Assembly (NCBI RefSeq): GCF_026410085.1
Contig: NZ_CP112866.1
Coordinates: forward strand, 1,426,001-1,490,000
Source: Pseudomonas quebecensis
GTDB lineage: Bacteria; Pseudomonadota; Gammaproteobacteria; Pseudomonadales; Pseudomonadaceae
Direction: 5' to 3'
DNA: 64,000 bases
The notes below the pieces were generated by a model. The model was not told the DNA's origin, ran no database searches, and was given only the letters and a program-made list of their open reading frames with translations. Shown here one piece after another: positions 8,720 through 17,803 of the stretch. The stretch's first letter is position 1. Every line of letters begins with the position of its first letter. The translations under genes and the position numbers were made by a program.

Positions 8720-9505
8720 ATGCTTCCGGCTCTATGGGTTGCCAAAACCGGTCTGTCCGCCCAGGACACCAACCTGACCACCATTTCCAACAACTTGGCC
8801 AACGTGTCGACCACGGGTTTCAAACGTGACCGCGCCGAGTTCCAGGACTTGCTCTATCAGATCAAGAAACAGCCGGGCGCCCAGTCGACCCAGGACAGCG
8901 AGTTGCCGTCGGGCCTGCAACTGGGTACCGGTGTACAGATCGTCGGCACCCAGAAGAATTTCAGCGCCGGTAACCTGCAACAGACCGGCCAGCCGCTGGA
9001 CATGGCCATCAACGGCCGTGGCTTCTTCCAGATCCTGCAACCGGACGGCACTACTTCCTACACCCGTGACGGCACATTCCACCTGGACTCCAACGGTCAG
9101 ATCGTTACCGCCAACGGGTTTGCCCTGGAACCGGCGATTGTGGTGCCGGCCGATGCCAAGACTTTCACCGTCGGCAACGATGGCACCGTGTCCATCACCG
9201 TGGCCGGCAACCCGGCCTCGCAGGTGATCGGCAACCTGCAGACCGCCGACTTCATCAACCCGGCGGGCCTGCAGGCAACGGGCAACAACCTGTTCCTGGA
9301 AACCGCCTCCAGCGGCGCGCCACAGATCGGCACCCCTGGCCTGAACGGTTTCGGCACCACGCTGCAAAGCACCCTGGAAACCTCCAACGTCAGCACCGTG
9401 GAAGAGATGGTCAACATGATCACCACCCAGCGCGCTTACGAGATGAACTCCAAGGTGATCTCCACCGCCGACCAGATGCTCTCGTTCGTAACGCAGAATC
9501 TGTAA
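8720..9505 (+). CDS. flgG: Flagellar distal rod protein FlgG
   Basis: This 261-residue protein forms the distal rod that passes through the P and L rings. The N-terminal core motif TISNNLANVSTTGFKRDRAEFQDLLYQ and the C-terminal LETSNVSTVEEMVNMITTQRAYEMNSK are diagnostic. AAGGAG lies eight bases before the ATG. Length matches other bacterial FlgG proteins (about 260). It lies 68 bases after flgF and 52 before flgH. Confidence 0.97.
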   Translation: MLPALWVAKTGLSAQDTNLTTISNNLANVSTTGFKRDRAEFQDLLYQIKKQPGAQSTQDSELPSGLQLGTGVQIVGTQKNFSAGNLQQTGQPLDMAINGRGFFQILQPDGTTSYTRDGTFHLDSNGQIVTANGFALEPAIVVPADAKTFTVGNDGTVSITVAGNPASQVIGNLQTADFINPAGLQATGNNLFLETASSGAPQIGTPGLNGFGTTLQSTLETSNVSTVEEMVNMITTQRAYEMNSKVISTADQMLSFVTQNL

Positions 9506-9557
9506 TCAAGTCTATGGGGCGCCCTGACGGCGCCTGCAACACCGTGAGGTAAGGGTC

Positions 9558-10253
9558 ATGAATCGCTATGTTTCCGTTCTGGCATTGAGTGGGATCGCCG
9601 TGCTCGCGGGCTGTGTCGCCCCGACGCCAAAACCCAATGACCCGTACTACGCGCCGGTGTTGCCACGCACACCGCTGCCGGCGGCGGCCAACAACGGCTC
9701 GATCTACCAGGCCGGTTTCGAACAGAACCTGTACAGCGACCGCAAGGCCTTCCGGGTCGGTGACATCATCACCATTACCCTGAACGAGAAGACCCAGGCC
9801 AGCAAGAACGCCAACTCCCAGGTCGGCAAGACCAGCAAGGCAGGGATTGGCCTGACCTCGTTGTTCGGTGCCATTCCCAACACCAACAACCCGCTGGGTG
9901 ACGGCGACCTGAGCCTGAATGCCGGCTACAGCGGCGATCGCGCCACCAACGGCAAGAGCGCGGCGGGGCAGGGCAACAGCCTGACGGGGTCGATCACCGT
10001 GACGGTGGCCGACGTGTTGCCCAACGGCATCATCGCCGTGCGCGGTGAGAAGTGGATGACTCTCAACACCGGCGACGAGCTGGTGCGGATTGCCGGCATG
10101 GTGCGTGCCGACGATATCTCCACCGATAACACGGTGCCGTCGACCCGCATTGCCGACGCGCGTATTACCTACTCCGGCACCGGCGCGTTTGCCGACGCGA
10201 GCCAGCCGGGCTGGTTCGACCGGTTCTTCCTCAGCCCGCTGTTCCCTTTCTAG
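9558..10253 (+). CDS. flgH: Flagellar L-ring lipoprotein FlgH
   Basis: This 231-residue outer-membrane lipoprotein builds the L ring, the bushing for the rod. Its signal peptide ends in the lipobox LAGC at residue 20, so it should be lipid-modified on that cysteine. The conserved [21 protein letters not shown] and [23 protein letters not shown] segments follow. The stop codon lies within a few bases of the flgI start, so translation is probably coupled. Confidence 0.96.
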   Translation: MNRYVSVLALSGIAVLAGCVAPTPKPNDPYYAPVLPRTPLPAAANNGSIYQAGFEQNLYSDRKAFRVGDIITITLNEKTQASKNANSQVGKTSKAGIGLTSLFGAIPNTNNPLGDGDLSLNAGYSGDRATNGKSAAGQGNSLTGSITVTVADVLPNGIIAVRGEKWMTLNTGDELVRIAGMVRADDISTDNTVPSTRIADARITYSGTGAFADASQPGWFDRFFLSPLFPF

Positions 10254-10262
10254 GTGGCCACT

Positions 10263-11369
10263 TTGAAATTCAAACAGCTGATGGCGGCGGCACTCCTGCT
10301 CTCCTTGAGCGCTGTCGCCCAGGCCGAGCGCTTGAAGGACATCGCCAGTATTTCCGGCGTGCGCTCCAACCAGTTGATCGGCTATGGCCTGGTGGTGGGG
10401 CTCAACGGTACGGGTGACCAGACCACCCAGACCCCGTTTACCCTGCAGACCTTCAACAACATGCTCTCGCAGTTCGGCATTAAAGTGCCGCCGGGGTCGG
10501 GCAACGTGCAGCTTAAAAACGTCGCGGCGGTGTCGATCAGTGCCGATTTGCCGGCTTTCTCCAAGCCGGGCCAGGTAGTGGACATCACGGTGTCGTCCAT
10601 CGGTAACTCCAAAAGCCTGCGCGGCGGTACCTTGCTGATGACGCCCCTCAAGGGTATTGACGGCAACGTCTACGCCATCGCCCAGGGCAACCTGGTGGTG
10701 GGCGGGTTCGACGCCGAAGGTCGCGACGGTTCCAAGATCACCGTCAACGTGCCGTCGGCCGGTCGCATCCCTGGCGGGGCCACGGTGGAACGCACCGTGC
10801 CCAGCGGTTTCAACCAGGGCAACAGCCTGACCTTGAACCTCAACCGCTCGGATTTCACCACCGCCAAGCGCGTAGTCGACAAGGTCAATGACATGCTCGG
10901 CCCAGGCGTTGCCCAGGCCATCGACGGCGGTTCGATCCGCGTGACCGCGCCGCTGGACCCAAGCCAGCGCGTGGACTACCTGTCCATTCTGGAAAACCTG
11001 GAAGTCGATCCAGGCCAGGCGGTGGCCAAAGTCATCATCAACTCGCGTACCGGTACCATTGTGATCGGCCAGAACGTCAAGGTTTCGCCGGCGGCGGTGA
11101 CCCACGGCAGCCTGACGGTGACCATCACCGAAGACCCGATCGTCAGCCAGCCTGGGCCGTTGTCCAACGGCCAGACGGCGGTGGTGCCACGCTCGCGGGT
11201 CAACGCTCAGCAAGAAGCCAAGCCGATGTTCAAATTCGGCCCCGGCACCACCCTGGACGAAATTGTCCGCGCGGTGAACCAGGTGGGCGCGGCGCCCGGC
11301 GACTTGATGGCGATCCTTGAAGCTTTGAAACAGGCCGGCGCCTTGCAGGCCGACCTGATCGTCATCTGA
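10263..11369 (+). CDS. flgI: Flagellar P-ring protein FlgI
   Basis: This 368-residue periplasmic protein assembles the P ring in the peptidoglycan. A Sec signal peptide ([20 protein letters not shown]) precedes mature [20 protein letters not shown], the hallmark start of FlgI. I place the start at the TTG at 10263, because AGGTGG (overlapping the flgH stop) is five bases upstream. An in-frame GTG at 10254 directly abuts flgH and has no Shine-Dalgarno sequence. A TTG start would be unusual, and either way the mature protein is unchanged. Confidence 0.95.
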   Translation: MKFKQLMAAALLLSLSAVAQAERLKDIASISGVRSNQLIGYGLVVGLNGTGDQTTQTPFTLQTFNNMLSQFGIKVPPGSGNVQLKNVAAVSISADLPAFSKPGQVVDITVSSIGNSKSLRGGTLLMTPLKGIDGNVYAIAQGNLVVGGFDAEGRDGSKITVNVPSAGRIPGGATVERTVPSGFNQGNSLTLNLNRSDFTTAKRVVDKVNDMLGPGVAQAIDGGSIRVTAPLDPSQRVDYLSILENLEVDPGQAVAKVIINSRTGTIVIGQNVKVSPAAVTHGSLTVTITEDPIVSQPGPLSNGQTAVVPRSRVNAQQEAKPMFKFGPGTTLDEIVRAVNQVGAAPGDLMAILEALKQAGALQADLIVI

Positions 11370-11379
11370 GGCCATGGCC

Positions 11380-12642
11380 ATGGATATGCATAAAAGCGGA
11401 ATCAGCAGCACGGCGGACTCGGGGTCTTACTCCGACCTGAACCGGCTTAACCAGCTCAAGGTCGGTGACAAGAACAGCGAAGGCAACATGCGCAAAGTGG
11501 CGCAGGAGTTCGAGTCGCTGTTCCTGAGCGAAATGCTCAAATCCATGCGGTCGGCTACCGAAGCGCTGGGCAAAGACAACCCGATGAACACCCCGGCGGC
11601 CAAGCAGTACCAGGAAATGTACGACCAGCAACTGGCCGTCTCGCTGTCCCGCGAGGGCGGCGGCATTGGCCTGGCCGACGTGCTGATGCGCCAGATGCAG
11701 AAGAACAAACCGGTGGACGCGCAGGCGGCTACATTGCAGGGGCCTGCAGCGGCCGAAGCGGTCAAGAAAGTCGATGTGCCGACCGAGATCGCCGCCGGTA
11801 CCCAGGCCGACGGTCCGCTTGGACGCTCCAATGGCCAACGTCCGCTGTGGGCGTTCCGCGTCGCCGAGCCTCAAGCCGGCGCCGCAGCCAGCCACGGCAA
11901 CGACATGGAACTGATGAACCAGCGCCGCATTGCCTTGCCGAGCAAGCTGACCGATCGGCTGTTGGCCGGCATCGTGCCGAGCGCCCAGGTTGCCACTGAG
12001 GCCAAGGCCGCGCCGCTGCGCAACAGCGCCTTGCAGGACAACGTGATCAACAGCGGCGCACGCAGCGTTGCCGCGGCCAACGGCAGCATGCAGGTCTATG
12101 GCCGCGCCGTGGCCCAACCACCGTTGGCGCCGGCCAAGAAGGCGTTCAGCTCCCAGGACGAATTTGTCGCCACCATGCTGCCGATGGCCGAAGCGGCCGC
12201 CAAGCGTATCGGCATCGATCCGAAGTATCTGGTGGCCCAGGCCGCCCTGGAAACCGGTTGGGGCAAATCGGTGATGCGTGCCCAGGACGGAACCAGCAGC
12301 CACAACCTGTTCGGCATCAAGGCCGGCAAGAGCTGGCAGGGCGGCCAGGCACGTGCGATTACCAGCGAGTTTCGCGATGGGGCGATGGTCAAGGAGACCG
12401 CGCAGTTCCGCTCCTACGATTCCTATCAGGACAGCTTCCACGACCTGGTGACGTTGCTGCAAAGCAATGATCGCTATAAAGACGTGGTGAAATCGGCCGA
12501 TAACCCAGAACGCTTTGTACGCGAGTTGCAAAAGGCGGGGTACGCCACCGACCCTAACTACGCCAACAAGATTTCGCAGATCGCCAATTCGATGAACAGT
12601 TACCAGAATTACGCCGCCGCGGGCGCGACCACTCTTTTATAA
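11380..12642 (+). CDS. flgJ: Flagellar rod-cap protein and peptidoglycan hydrolase FlgJ
   Basis: This two-domain, 420-residue protein carries an N-terminal rod-capping domain (about 20-110, including FESLFLSEMLKSMRSATEAL). The C-terminal glucosaminidase-type muramidase domain (about 255-415) has AQAALETGWGKSVM with the likely catalytic Glu, plus SHNLFGIKAG. It guides rod assembly and opens the murein layer for the rod. The middle is a long variable linker. Three in-frame ATGs are close together; the one at 11380 has GAGG at the best spacing (eight bases), while 11374 has only two. It lies just downstream of flgI. Confidence 0.95.
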   Translation: MDMHKSGISSTADSGSYSDLNRLNQLKVGDKNSEGNMRKVAQEFESLFLSEMLKSMRSATEALGKDNPMNTPAAKQYQEMYDQQLAVSLSREGGGIGLADVLMRQMQKNKPVDAQAATLQGPAAAEAVKKVDVPTEIAAGTQADGPLGRSNGQRPLWAFRVAEPQAGAAASHGNDMELMNQRRIALPSKLTDRLLAGIVPSAQVATEAKAAPLRNSALQDNVINSGARSVAAANGSMQVYGRAVAQPPLAPAKKAFSSQDEFVATMLPMAEAAAKRIGIDPKYLVAQAALETGWGKSVMRAQDGTSSHNLFGIKAGKSWQGGQARAITSEFRDGAMVKETAQFRSYDSYQDSFHDLVTLLQSNDRYKDVVKSADNPERFVRELQKAGYATDPNYANKISQIANSMNSYQNYAAAGATTLL

Positions 12643-12652
12643 GGTCTGAACC

Positions 12653-14701
12653 ATGAGTTTGCTCAATATCGGGATGTCGGGGCTTAACGCCGCTCAAGGA
12701 TCGTTGTCGGTCTTGAGTAACAACATCGCCAACGCCAATACCGCAGGCTATTCGCGTCAGCAGACCACGCAAAGCGCGAACGCCGTGAACCAGTTCGGCG
12801 GCGTGTACATCGGCAGCGGTACCACTCTGGCCGATGTGCGCCGGGTGTATAACGAATTTCTGGACACTGCTTATCAGAACAGCACCGCGCTCAACGGCGA
12901 TGCCAAGGCTTATCAGGATCAGGTCAGTGCTATCGACAAGACCTTATCGGACAAGACGACCGGCATGTCGGCGGTGCTCAGTTCGTTTTTTGCCGCGGTG
13001 CAGACGGCGGCAAGCAACCCAAGCGACGTGACCGCCCGCCAGGTGATGATCACCAACGCTCAGACGTTGAGCAATCGCTTCAACGCGATTTCCTCGCAGT
13101 TGAGCCAGCAGAAAGAGACCATCAATGGTCAGTTGACTTCAATGAGCGATCAGGTCAACCAATTGACTGCCTCGATTGCCTCGCTCAACAAGCAGATCAA
13201 TCAGGCGCAGGGTTCGACCAACACCACACCCGCCAACCTGCTCGACTCCCGCGCCGAGGCCGTGCGTTCTCTCAACGAATTGATCGGCGTGACCGCAGTC
13301 GAAAAGAATGGCGTGTTCAGTGTCAGCACCGGCAGTGGCCAGTCCCTGGTCCTGGGCGACCAGTTCAGCACCATTTCCGCCGTGCCGAGCAGAGGCGATA
13401 CCAGCCAATACACCATTGAGCTGAATGCACCCGGCGGCACCAAGCTCGATCTAGGCAACGTGATCAGCGGCGGTAGCATCGGTGGCCTGTTGCGTTATCG
13501 CAGCGATGCGCTGATCCCGGCGATCAATGACCTGGGCCGCATTGCAGTGACGACGGCTGATGTGGTCAACAGTCAGCTGGGCCAGGGCCTGGATCTCAAC
13601 GGTGAGTTCGGCTCCTCGTTGTTCACGGACATTAACAGTGCGTCGGCCGTTGCCCTGCGCAGCCAGGCTGCCCAAGGCAATCTCGGTAATGGCGCCTTGG
13701 GTGTGACGATCAAAGACACCAGCAAGCTGACCAATTACGATTACAAGGTTTCCTTCAACGACAGCACCGACCTCACCAAGGCGACCGTGCTGCGTTCCGA
13801 CGGCAAGGCCATGGGGGTTTACGACCTCAGTGCCACGCCGCCGCCGGTCATTGATGGGTTCACGCTGGCGGTCAAGAGTGGTGCGGTCCAGGCCGGTGAC
13901 AGCTTCAAGGTCAGCCCCACAGCTAACGGCGCGAAGGAAATCGGCACCGTTCTCACCGACCCTACCAAGCTCGCTTTTGCCGCGCCGCTGCTGGGCGAAG
14001 CCAGCAAAACCAACCAGGGCACCGGCAACTTCACACCGCCAGCGCTGACCGTACCCCTGGATATCCAGGGCGGCGCCGCCACTGCTCAGTTGCGCGTCGG
14101 CATTGAAAACTCGATGCCGGTGAAGATGGTGTTCGGCAAGCCCGCGGCAGATGGCACCCAGCCGTATAAGCTCAATGATTCCCAGGGTAATCCGATCGGC
14201 AGCGGGACTATCGTTCCGGGGCAGGGCAACAAAGTCACCATTAATGTGCCGATGCGCGATGCCAGCGGGGCATTGGTAGTGCCGGCCACCAGTTTCAGTT
14301 TTGATACCACGGTGGGCGGGGTGCCAGCGGATGGTGACAGCACTTCCTTCTCGTTCAATGCCGGCGGCAAGTCGGACAACCGCAATGCGTTGCAACTGTT
14401 GAATCTGCAGACCAAGGCAACCATTGGCACGGCGGCTGATGGCACCGGCGGCACCAGCCTGGTAGGGGCCAACAGTAAGCTGGTGTCGACCGTCGGTGCC
14501 AAGGCTGCTGCGGCCGGCACCGACACCAGCGCCACCGGCGCGCTGTTAACCGCCAATAAAAACGCGCGCAATTCGGTGTCCCAGGTCAACCTGGATGAAG
14601 AGGCCGGTGACATGATCAAGTTCCAGCAGTACTACACCGCGTCGTCGCAGATCATCAAGGCTGCGCAAGAAACCTTCAGCACGCTGATCAATAGTCTTTA
14701 A
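12653..14701 (+). CDS. flgK: Flagellar hook-associated protein 1 (FlgK)
   Basis: This 682-residue junction protein sits between hook and filament. The N-terminal core LLNIGMSGLNAAQGSLSVLS and NIANANTAGYSRQ, and the C-terminal DEEAGDMIKFQQYYTASSQI, are characteristic. The middle (about 330-590) is a surface-exposed variable region, making the protein longer than enteric FlgK (about 550). It lies ten bases downstream of flgJ and fifteen upstream of flgL. Export is by the flagellar type III apparatus; no cleavable signal is seen. Confidence 0.96.
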   Translation: MSLLNIGMSGLNAAQGSLSVLSNNIANANTAGYSRQQTTQSANAVNQFGGVYIGSGTTLADVRRVYNEFLDTAYQNSTALNGDAKAYQDQVSAIDKTLSDKTTGMSAVLSSFFAAVQTAASNPSDVTARQVMITNAQTLSNRFNAISSQLSQQKETINGQLTSMSDQVNQLTASIASLNKQINQAQGSTNTTPANLLDSRAEAVRSLNELIGVTAVEKNGVFSVSTGSGQSLVLGDQFSTISAVPSRGDTSQYTIELNAPGGTKLDLGNVISGGSIGGLLRYRSDALIPAINDLGRIAVTTADVVNSQLGQGLDLNGEFGSSLFTDINSASAVALRSQAAQGNLGNGALGVTIKDTSKLTNYDYKVSFNDSTDLTKATVLRSDGKAMGVYDLSATPPPVIDGFTLAVKSGAVQAGDSFKVSPTANGAKEIGTVLTDPTKLAFAAPLLGEASKTNQGTGNFTPPALTVPLDIQGGAATAQLRVGIENSMPVKMVFGKPAADGTQPYKLNDSQGNPIGSGTIVPGQGNKVTINVPMRDASGALVVPATSFSFDTTVGGVPADGDSTSFSFNAGGKSDNRNALQLLNLQTKATIGTAADGTGGTSLVGANSKLVSTVGAKAAAAGTDTSATGALLTANKNARNSVSQVNLDEEAGDMIKFQQYYTASSQIIKAAQETFSTLINSL

Positions 14702-14715
14702 GGGAGCCAGGGACG

Positions 14716-16320
14716 ATGCGCATTTCTACCCAGCAGTATTTCGAGACCAGTTCCACCAAGTACTCGAACAACTATTCCGGCGTGGTGAAAGCCCAGGACC
14801 AGGCCAGCAGCGGCGTGCGCGTGCAAACCGCCGCGGATGACCCGGTGGCGGCGGCACGTTTGTTGATGCTGCAGCAGCAGAAAGACATGCTGACCCAGTA
14901 CAACGGCAATATCACCAGCCTCAAGGACAAGCTGACCAACGAAGAGAGCGTACTGGGCGCGATCAGCGATGCCATGCAGCGCGCCACTGAATTGGCGCTG
15001 CGTGCCGGTGGTTCGGTCAGCGACGCGGATCGACGCTCGATCGCCAGCGAAGTGGGGGCGATCGAGGATCAGGTGCTGGGTTTGCTCAACAGCAAAGACT
15101 CTTCCGGTAACTATCTGTTTTCCGGCTCCAAAACCCAGACTCCGCCTTATACGCGTAACAACGATGGGACCTACAGCTATCAGGGTGATGAAACACCGCT
15201 GAGCCTGCAGGTTTCCAATACGCTGACGATCAACGCCGGCGATACCGGCAAGACTGTCCTGGAAGGCGCGGCCAACTCGGGTCGTACCCAGGCCCCGTGG
15301 CTGGCGCCGGTGCCTCAGACGGTGCCGCCGACTGTCAACGACAACAAGGTGGCCCTGTCCGCCGGCCTGGTCACGTCGAGCGCTGACTACTCGAATAAAT
15401 TTGCCGATGGCCAGCCATACAAGCTCACGTTCACCAGCAGTACGCAATTTAAGGTGGAGGATAAAAACGGTACCGATATCACTTCCGAGATCCCCGGCAA
15501 CGGCACGTTCGATGCCTCCAAAGAAGGCAGCTCCAGCGTTGCGCTGCGTGGTGTGAAGTTCGATATCACCCTGAAGCTGGGCGACGATGTCGCGCCAGGC
15601 GCGCCCTCCGATGCGCTGGTCAAGGACCGTACGTTCAGCCTGGAGTCCAAACCCGACACCTTCAGCGTCTCGCGCACGCCGAGCAACGCCTCAAACGCCC
15701 AACTGACCGGGGCTCGTGTGTCAAACCAGACGGACTATGCCAGCACCTTTCCGACCAACAGCGGCGCGATCATCAAGTTCACCAGTGCCACGGCCTATGA
15801 GGTGTATGCCCAGCCGTACACCACCGACAGCAAGACCATTGCCACCGGTGATACCGGTGGCGGTACCACGGTGACAGCGGCCGGCGTGACCTTCGATGTG
15901 AGTGCCGGGCCACCGCAGCCGGGTGATCAGTTCTCCGTCGGGGCCAACACCCAGAAGACCCAGAATGCACTCGATACCCTGGGGCAGTTGCGTCATGCCC
16001 TGGAGCTGCCGGCCGATGGCAACCCGGCGGCGACCGTCAAGCTGAAGGACGTACTGGATACGTCCATCGCCAACCTGGCCAATTCGACGTCCCAGATCGT
16101 CAACGTGCGGGGCTCCATCGGTGCGCGAGGCCAAGCGTTGACTATCCAGTCCGACGAAAACGCCAGCATTGGTATCGCCAACACCAGCACGATGAGCGAC
16201 TTGGCCAACATCGACATGGGCGAGGCGGCAATCAACCTGTCGCTGCAGCAGACCATGCTGCAAGCCTCGCAACTGGCATTCGTGAAGATCTCGCAGTTGA
16301 GCCTGTTCAATAAGATGTAA
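14716..16320 (+). CDS. flgL: Flagellar hook-associated protein 3 (FlgL)
   Basis: This is the second hook-filament junction protein. The N terminus (MRISTQQYFETSSTKYSNNY, then DQASSGVRVQTAADDPVAAARLL) and the C terminus (GEAAINLSLQQTMLQASQLAFVKISQLSLFNKM) are the flagellin-like helical core. At 534 residues it is much longer than enteric FlgL (about 317). The extra length lies in a beta-rich central region (about 135-430), with internally similar segments such as LSAGLVTSSADYSNKFADGQ and RVSNQTDYASTFPTNSG. It is the last gene of the flgF operon before a hairpin terminator. Confidence 0.95.
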   Translation: MRISTQQYFETSSTKYSNNYSGVVKAQDQASSGVRVQTAADDPVAAARLLMLQQQKDMLTQYNGNITSLKDKLTNEESVLGAISDAMQRATELALRAGGSVSDADRRSIASEVGAIEDQVLGLLNSKDSSGNYLFSGSKTQTPPYTRNNDGTYSYQGDETPLSLQVSNTLTINAGDTGKTVLEGAANSGRTQAPWLAPVPQTVPPTVNDNKVALSAGLVTSSADYSNKFADGQPYKLTFTSSTQFKVEDKNGTDITSEIPGNGTFDASKEGSSSVALRGVKFDITLKLGDDVAPGAPSDALVKDRTFSLESKPDTFSVSRTPSNASNAQLTGARVSNQTDYASTFPTNSGAIIKFTSATAYEVYAQPYTTDSKTIATGDTGGGTTVTAAGVTFDVSAGPPQPGDQFSVGANTQKTQNALDTLGQLRHALELPADGNPAATVKLKDVLDTSIANLANSTSQIVNVRGSIGARGQALTIQSDENASIGIANTSTMSDLANIDMGEAAINLSLQQTMLQASQLAFVKISQLSLFNKM

Positions 16321-16338
16321 TTTCAGCGCGTGAACGCC

Positions 16339-16376
16339 GCGGCCCAGCCTGGAAACAGGTTGGGCCGCAGTCGTTT
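16339..16376 (+). terminator. Intrinsic terminator after flgL
   Basis: A 13-bp stem (GCGGCCCAGCCTG, GAAA loop, CAGGTTGGGCCGC with one G-T pair) is followed within six bases by TTTT. It starts 19 bases after the flgL stop and would end the flgFGHIJKL transcript. Confidence 0.8.
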
Positions 16377-16598
16377 TCGCGGCTCAATTGTTTAAAGGTT
16401 TTCATAAACCGCAGAAAATTGAGTGACCTGTGAGTCATAAAGCGCATCTTCACTGTATCGTGTGAAAAGGATAAGTCGTCACAGGGTCCTTGCGGGGCGG
16501 CTTTCAGCGAGATTTTTATGGGGTTACCCCCTTTATTGTCAGCACCCCAGGCGTCGGCCTTGGGGTGTTCTCCAGCTATTTAGTATTGGGAAGCCACA

Positions 16599-17528
16599 AT
16601 GATTGGCATAAAAAGCATCGCCAGTTACGTGCCGGCGGACGGTATCGATAACTACGCCCAGGGTGCCAAATTCGCCAAGGATGAAGAGTTCATCATTGGC
16701 AAGATCGGTTCGGCGTTCCTGCCGCGCAAGGAAGCAGCGCAGGAAACCTCCGATCTGTGTGTCGAAGCGGTCAACGCCTTGTTTGCCAACAACCCGGATC
16801 TCAAGCGCGAGTCGATTGACGCGCTGATCGTCGTGACCCAGAACGGCGACGAGGAGGGCTTGCCCCATACCGCCGCTATCGTCCAGGACAAACTGGGCCT
16901 GCCGACCCACGTCGCCGCGTTCGATATTTCCCTGGGCTGCTCCGGTTACGTCTACGGCATCTACGCGATGAAGGGCTTCATGGAAGCCACCGGCCTGAAA
17001 AACGGTCTGTTGATCACCGCCGACCCGTATTCAAAGATTGTCGACCCGGAAGATCGCAACACCACCATGCTGTTCGGCGATGCCGCCACCGCGACCTGGA
17101 TGGGCGAAGACGCTTCGTGGCAGCTGGGCAAGTCCAAGTTCGGCACCGACGGTTCCGGCGCGCCGCACCTGAAGGTCAGCGACGGCGTGTTCTTCATGAA
17201 CGGTCGGCAGGTGTTCAACTTTGCCCTGCTCAAGGTGCCGGCGCATTTGCACGAGCTGCTCAATGAATCGGAGCTCAAGGCCGATGACATCGATGCGTTC
17301 TGCATTCACCAGGGCAGTGCGGCGATTGTCGACGCGGTGGCCCGTCGTTTCGAAGACGCACCGGTGGACAAGTTCATCAAGGACATGGTCGAGACCGGCA
17401 ACACTGTGTCGTCGAGCATTCCGTTGCTGCTGGAAAAGCACGTGATGGACGCCACCTGGAAGCGCGTGGCGATCAGTGGTTTCGGTGTGGGCCTGTCGTG
17501 GGGATCGGCGATTCTCTATCGACCGTGA
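16599..17528 (+). CDS. FabH-like 3-oxoacyl-ACP synthase III in the flagellar locus
   Basis: This 309-residue thiolase-fold enzyme retains the complete KAS III triad: Cys114 (SLGCSGY), His237 (CIHQGS) and Asn268 (ETGNTVSSSIP). The late glycine-rich motif SGFGVGLSWGS is also present, so it should be active. The family condenses an acyl-CoA with malonyl-ACP. Housekeeping fabH normally lies in fatty acid synthesis clusters, while this gene stands alone between flgL and fliC. A related gene is known at this place in P. syringae, beside flagellin glycosyltransferases, where it is thought to supply an acyl group or affect signalling. No glycosyltransferase gene is present here. The acyl substrate is unknown. 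Confidence 0.88.
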   Translation: MIGIKSIASYVPADGIDNYAQGAKFAKDEEFIIGKIGSAFLPRKEAAQETSDLCVEAVNALFANNPDLKRESIDALIVVTQNGDEEGLPHTAAIVQDKLGLPTHVAAFDISLGCSGYVYGIYAMKGFMEATGLKNGLLITADPYSKIVDPEDRNTTMLFGDAATATWMGEDASWQLGKSKFGTDGSGAPHLKVSDGVFFMNGRQVFNFALLKVPAHLHELLNESELKADDIDAFCIHQGSAAIVDAVARRFEDAPVDKFIKDMVETGNTVSSSIPLLLEKHVMDATWKRVAISGFGVGLSWGSAILYRP

Positions 17529-17560
17529 CGTTTCAGTAGACGGCTTCTCTGGTAAATGCA

Positions 17561-17595
17561 AACGCCGATGATTGAAAAATCATCGGCGTTTTTTA
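17561..17595 (+). terminator. Intrinsic terminator before fliC
   Basis: The perfect 13-bp stem AACGCCGATGATT / AATCATCGGCGTT with a GAAA loop runs directly into a T-rich tail. It ends the FabH-like transcript and insulates fliC from upstream reading. Confidence 0.92.
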
Positions 17596-17696
17596 TTTGG
17601 CGTCAAAAAAGCCCGTGAAATCGACGCTGGGGCTCGGGCTAAACCCTTGAATTGCAAGGGGTGGCACCACGCCAGTAAAAAAAATCAAAAAAACCC

Positions 17697-17723
17697 TCAA
17701 GCAACCGGCTACCACGACGATAA
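17697..17723 (+). promoter_or_regulatory. FliA (sigma28) promoter of fliC
   Basis: TCAA at 17697-17700, then exactly 15 bases, then GACGATAA at 17716-17723. This matches the sigma28 pattern TAAA-N15-GCCGATAA with one change in each element. It lies 80 bases upstream of the flagellin start, leaving an untranslated leader of about 70 bases. Confidence 0.82.
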
Positions 17724-17803
17724 CTATTACGTAGGTTCTCTAGGCCACACCCGGCAGTTGCCAGGGCCGGAAGCCGCAGTATCCATCCAACGAGGATTTC
17801 GTC

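Noticed and set aside
9420-11411. A 663-codon minus-strand frame opposite flgG-flgI
   Set aside because: It is antisense of three confident flagellar genes and spans their gaps; it shows no protein-like pattern.
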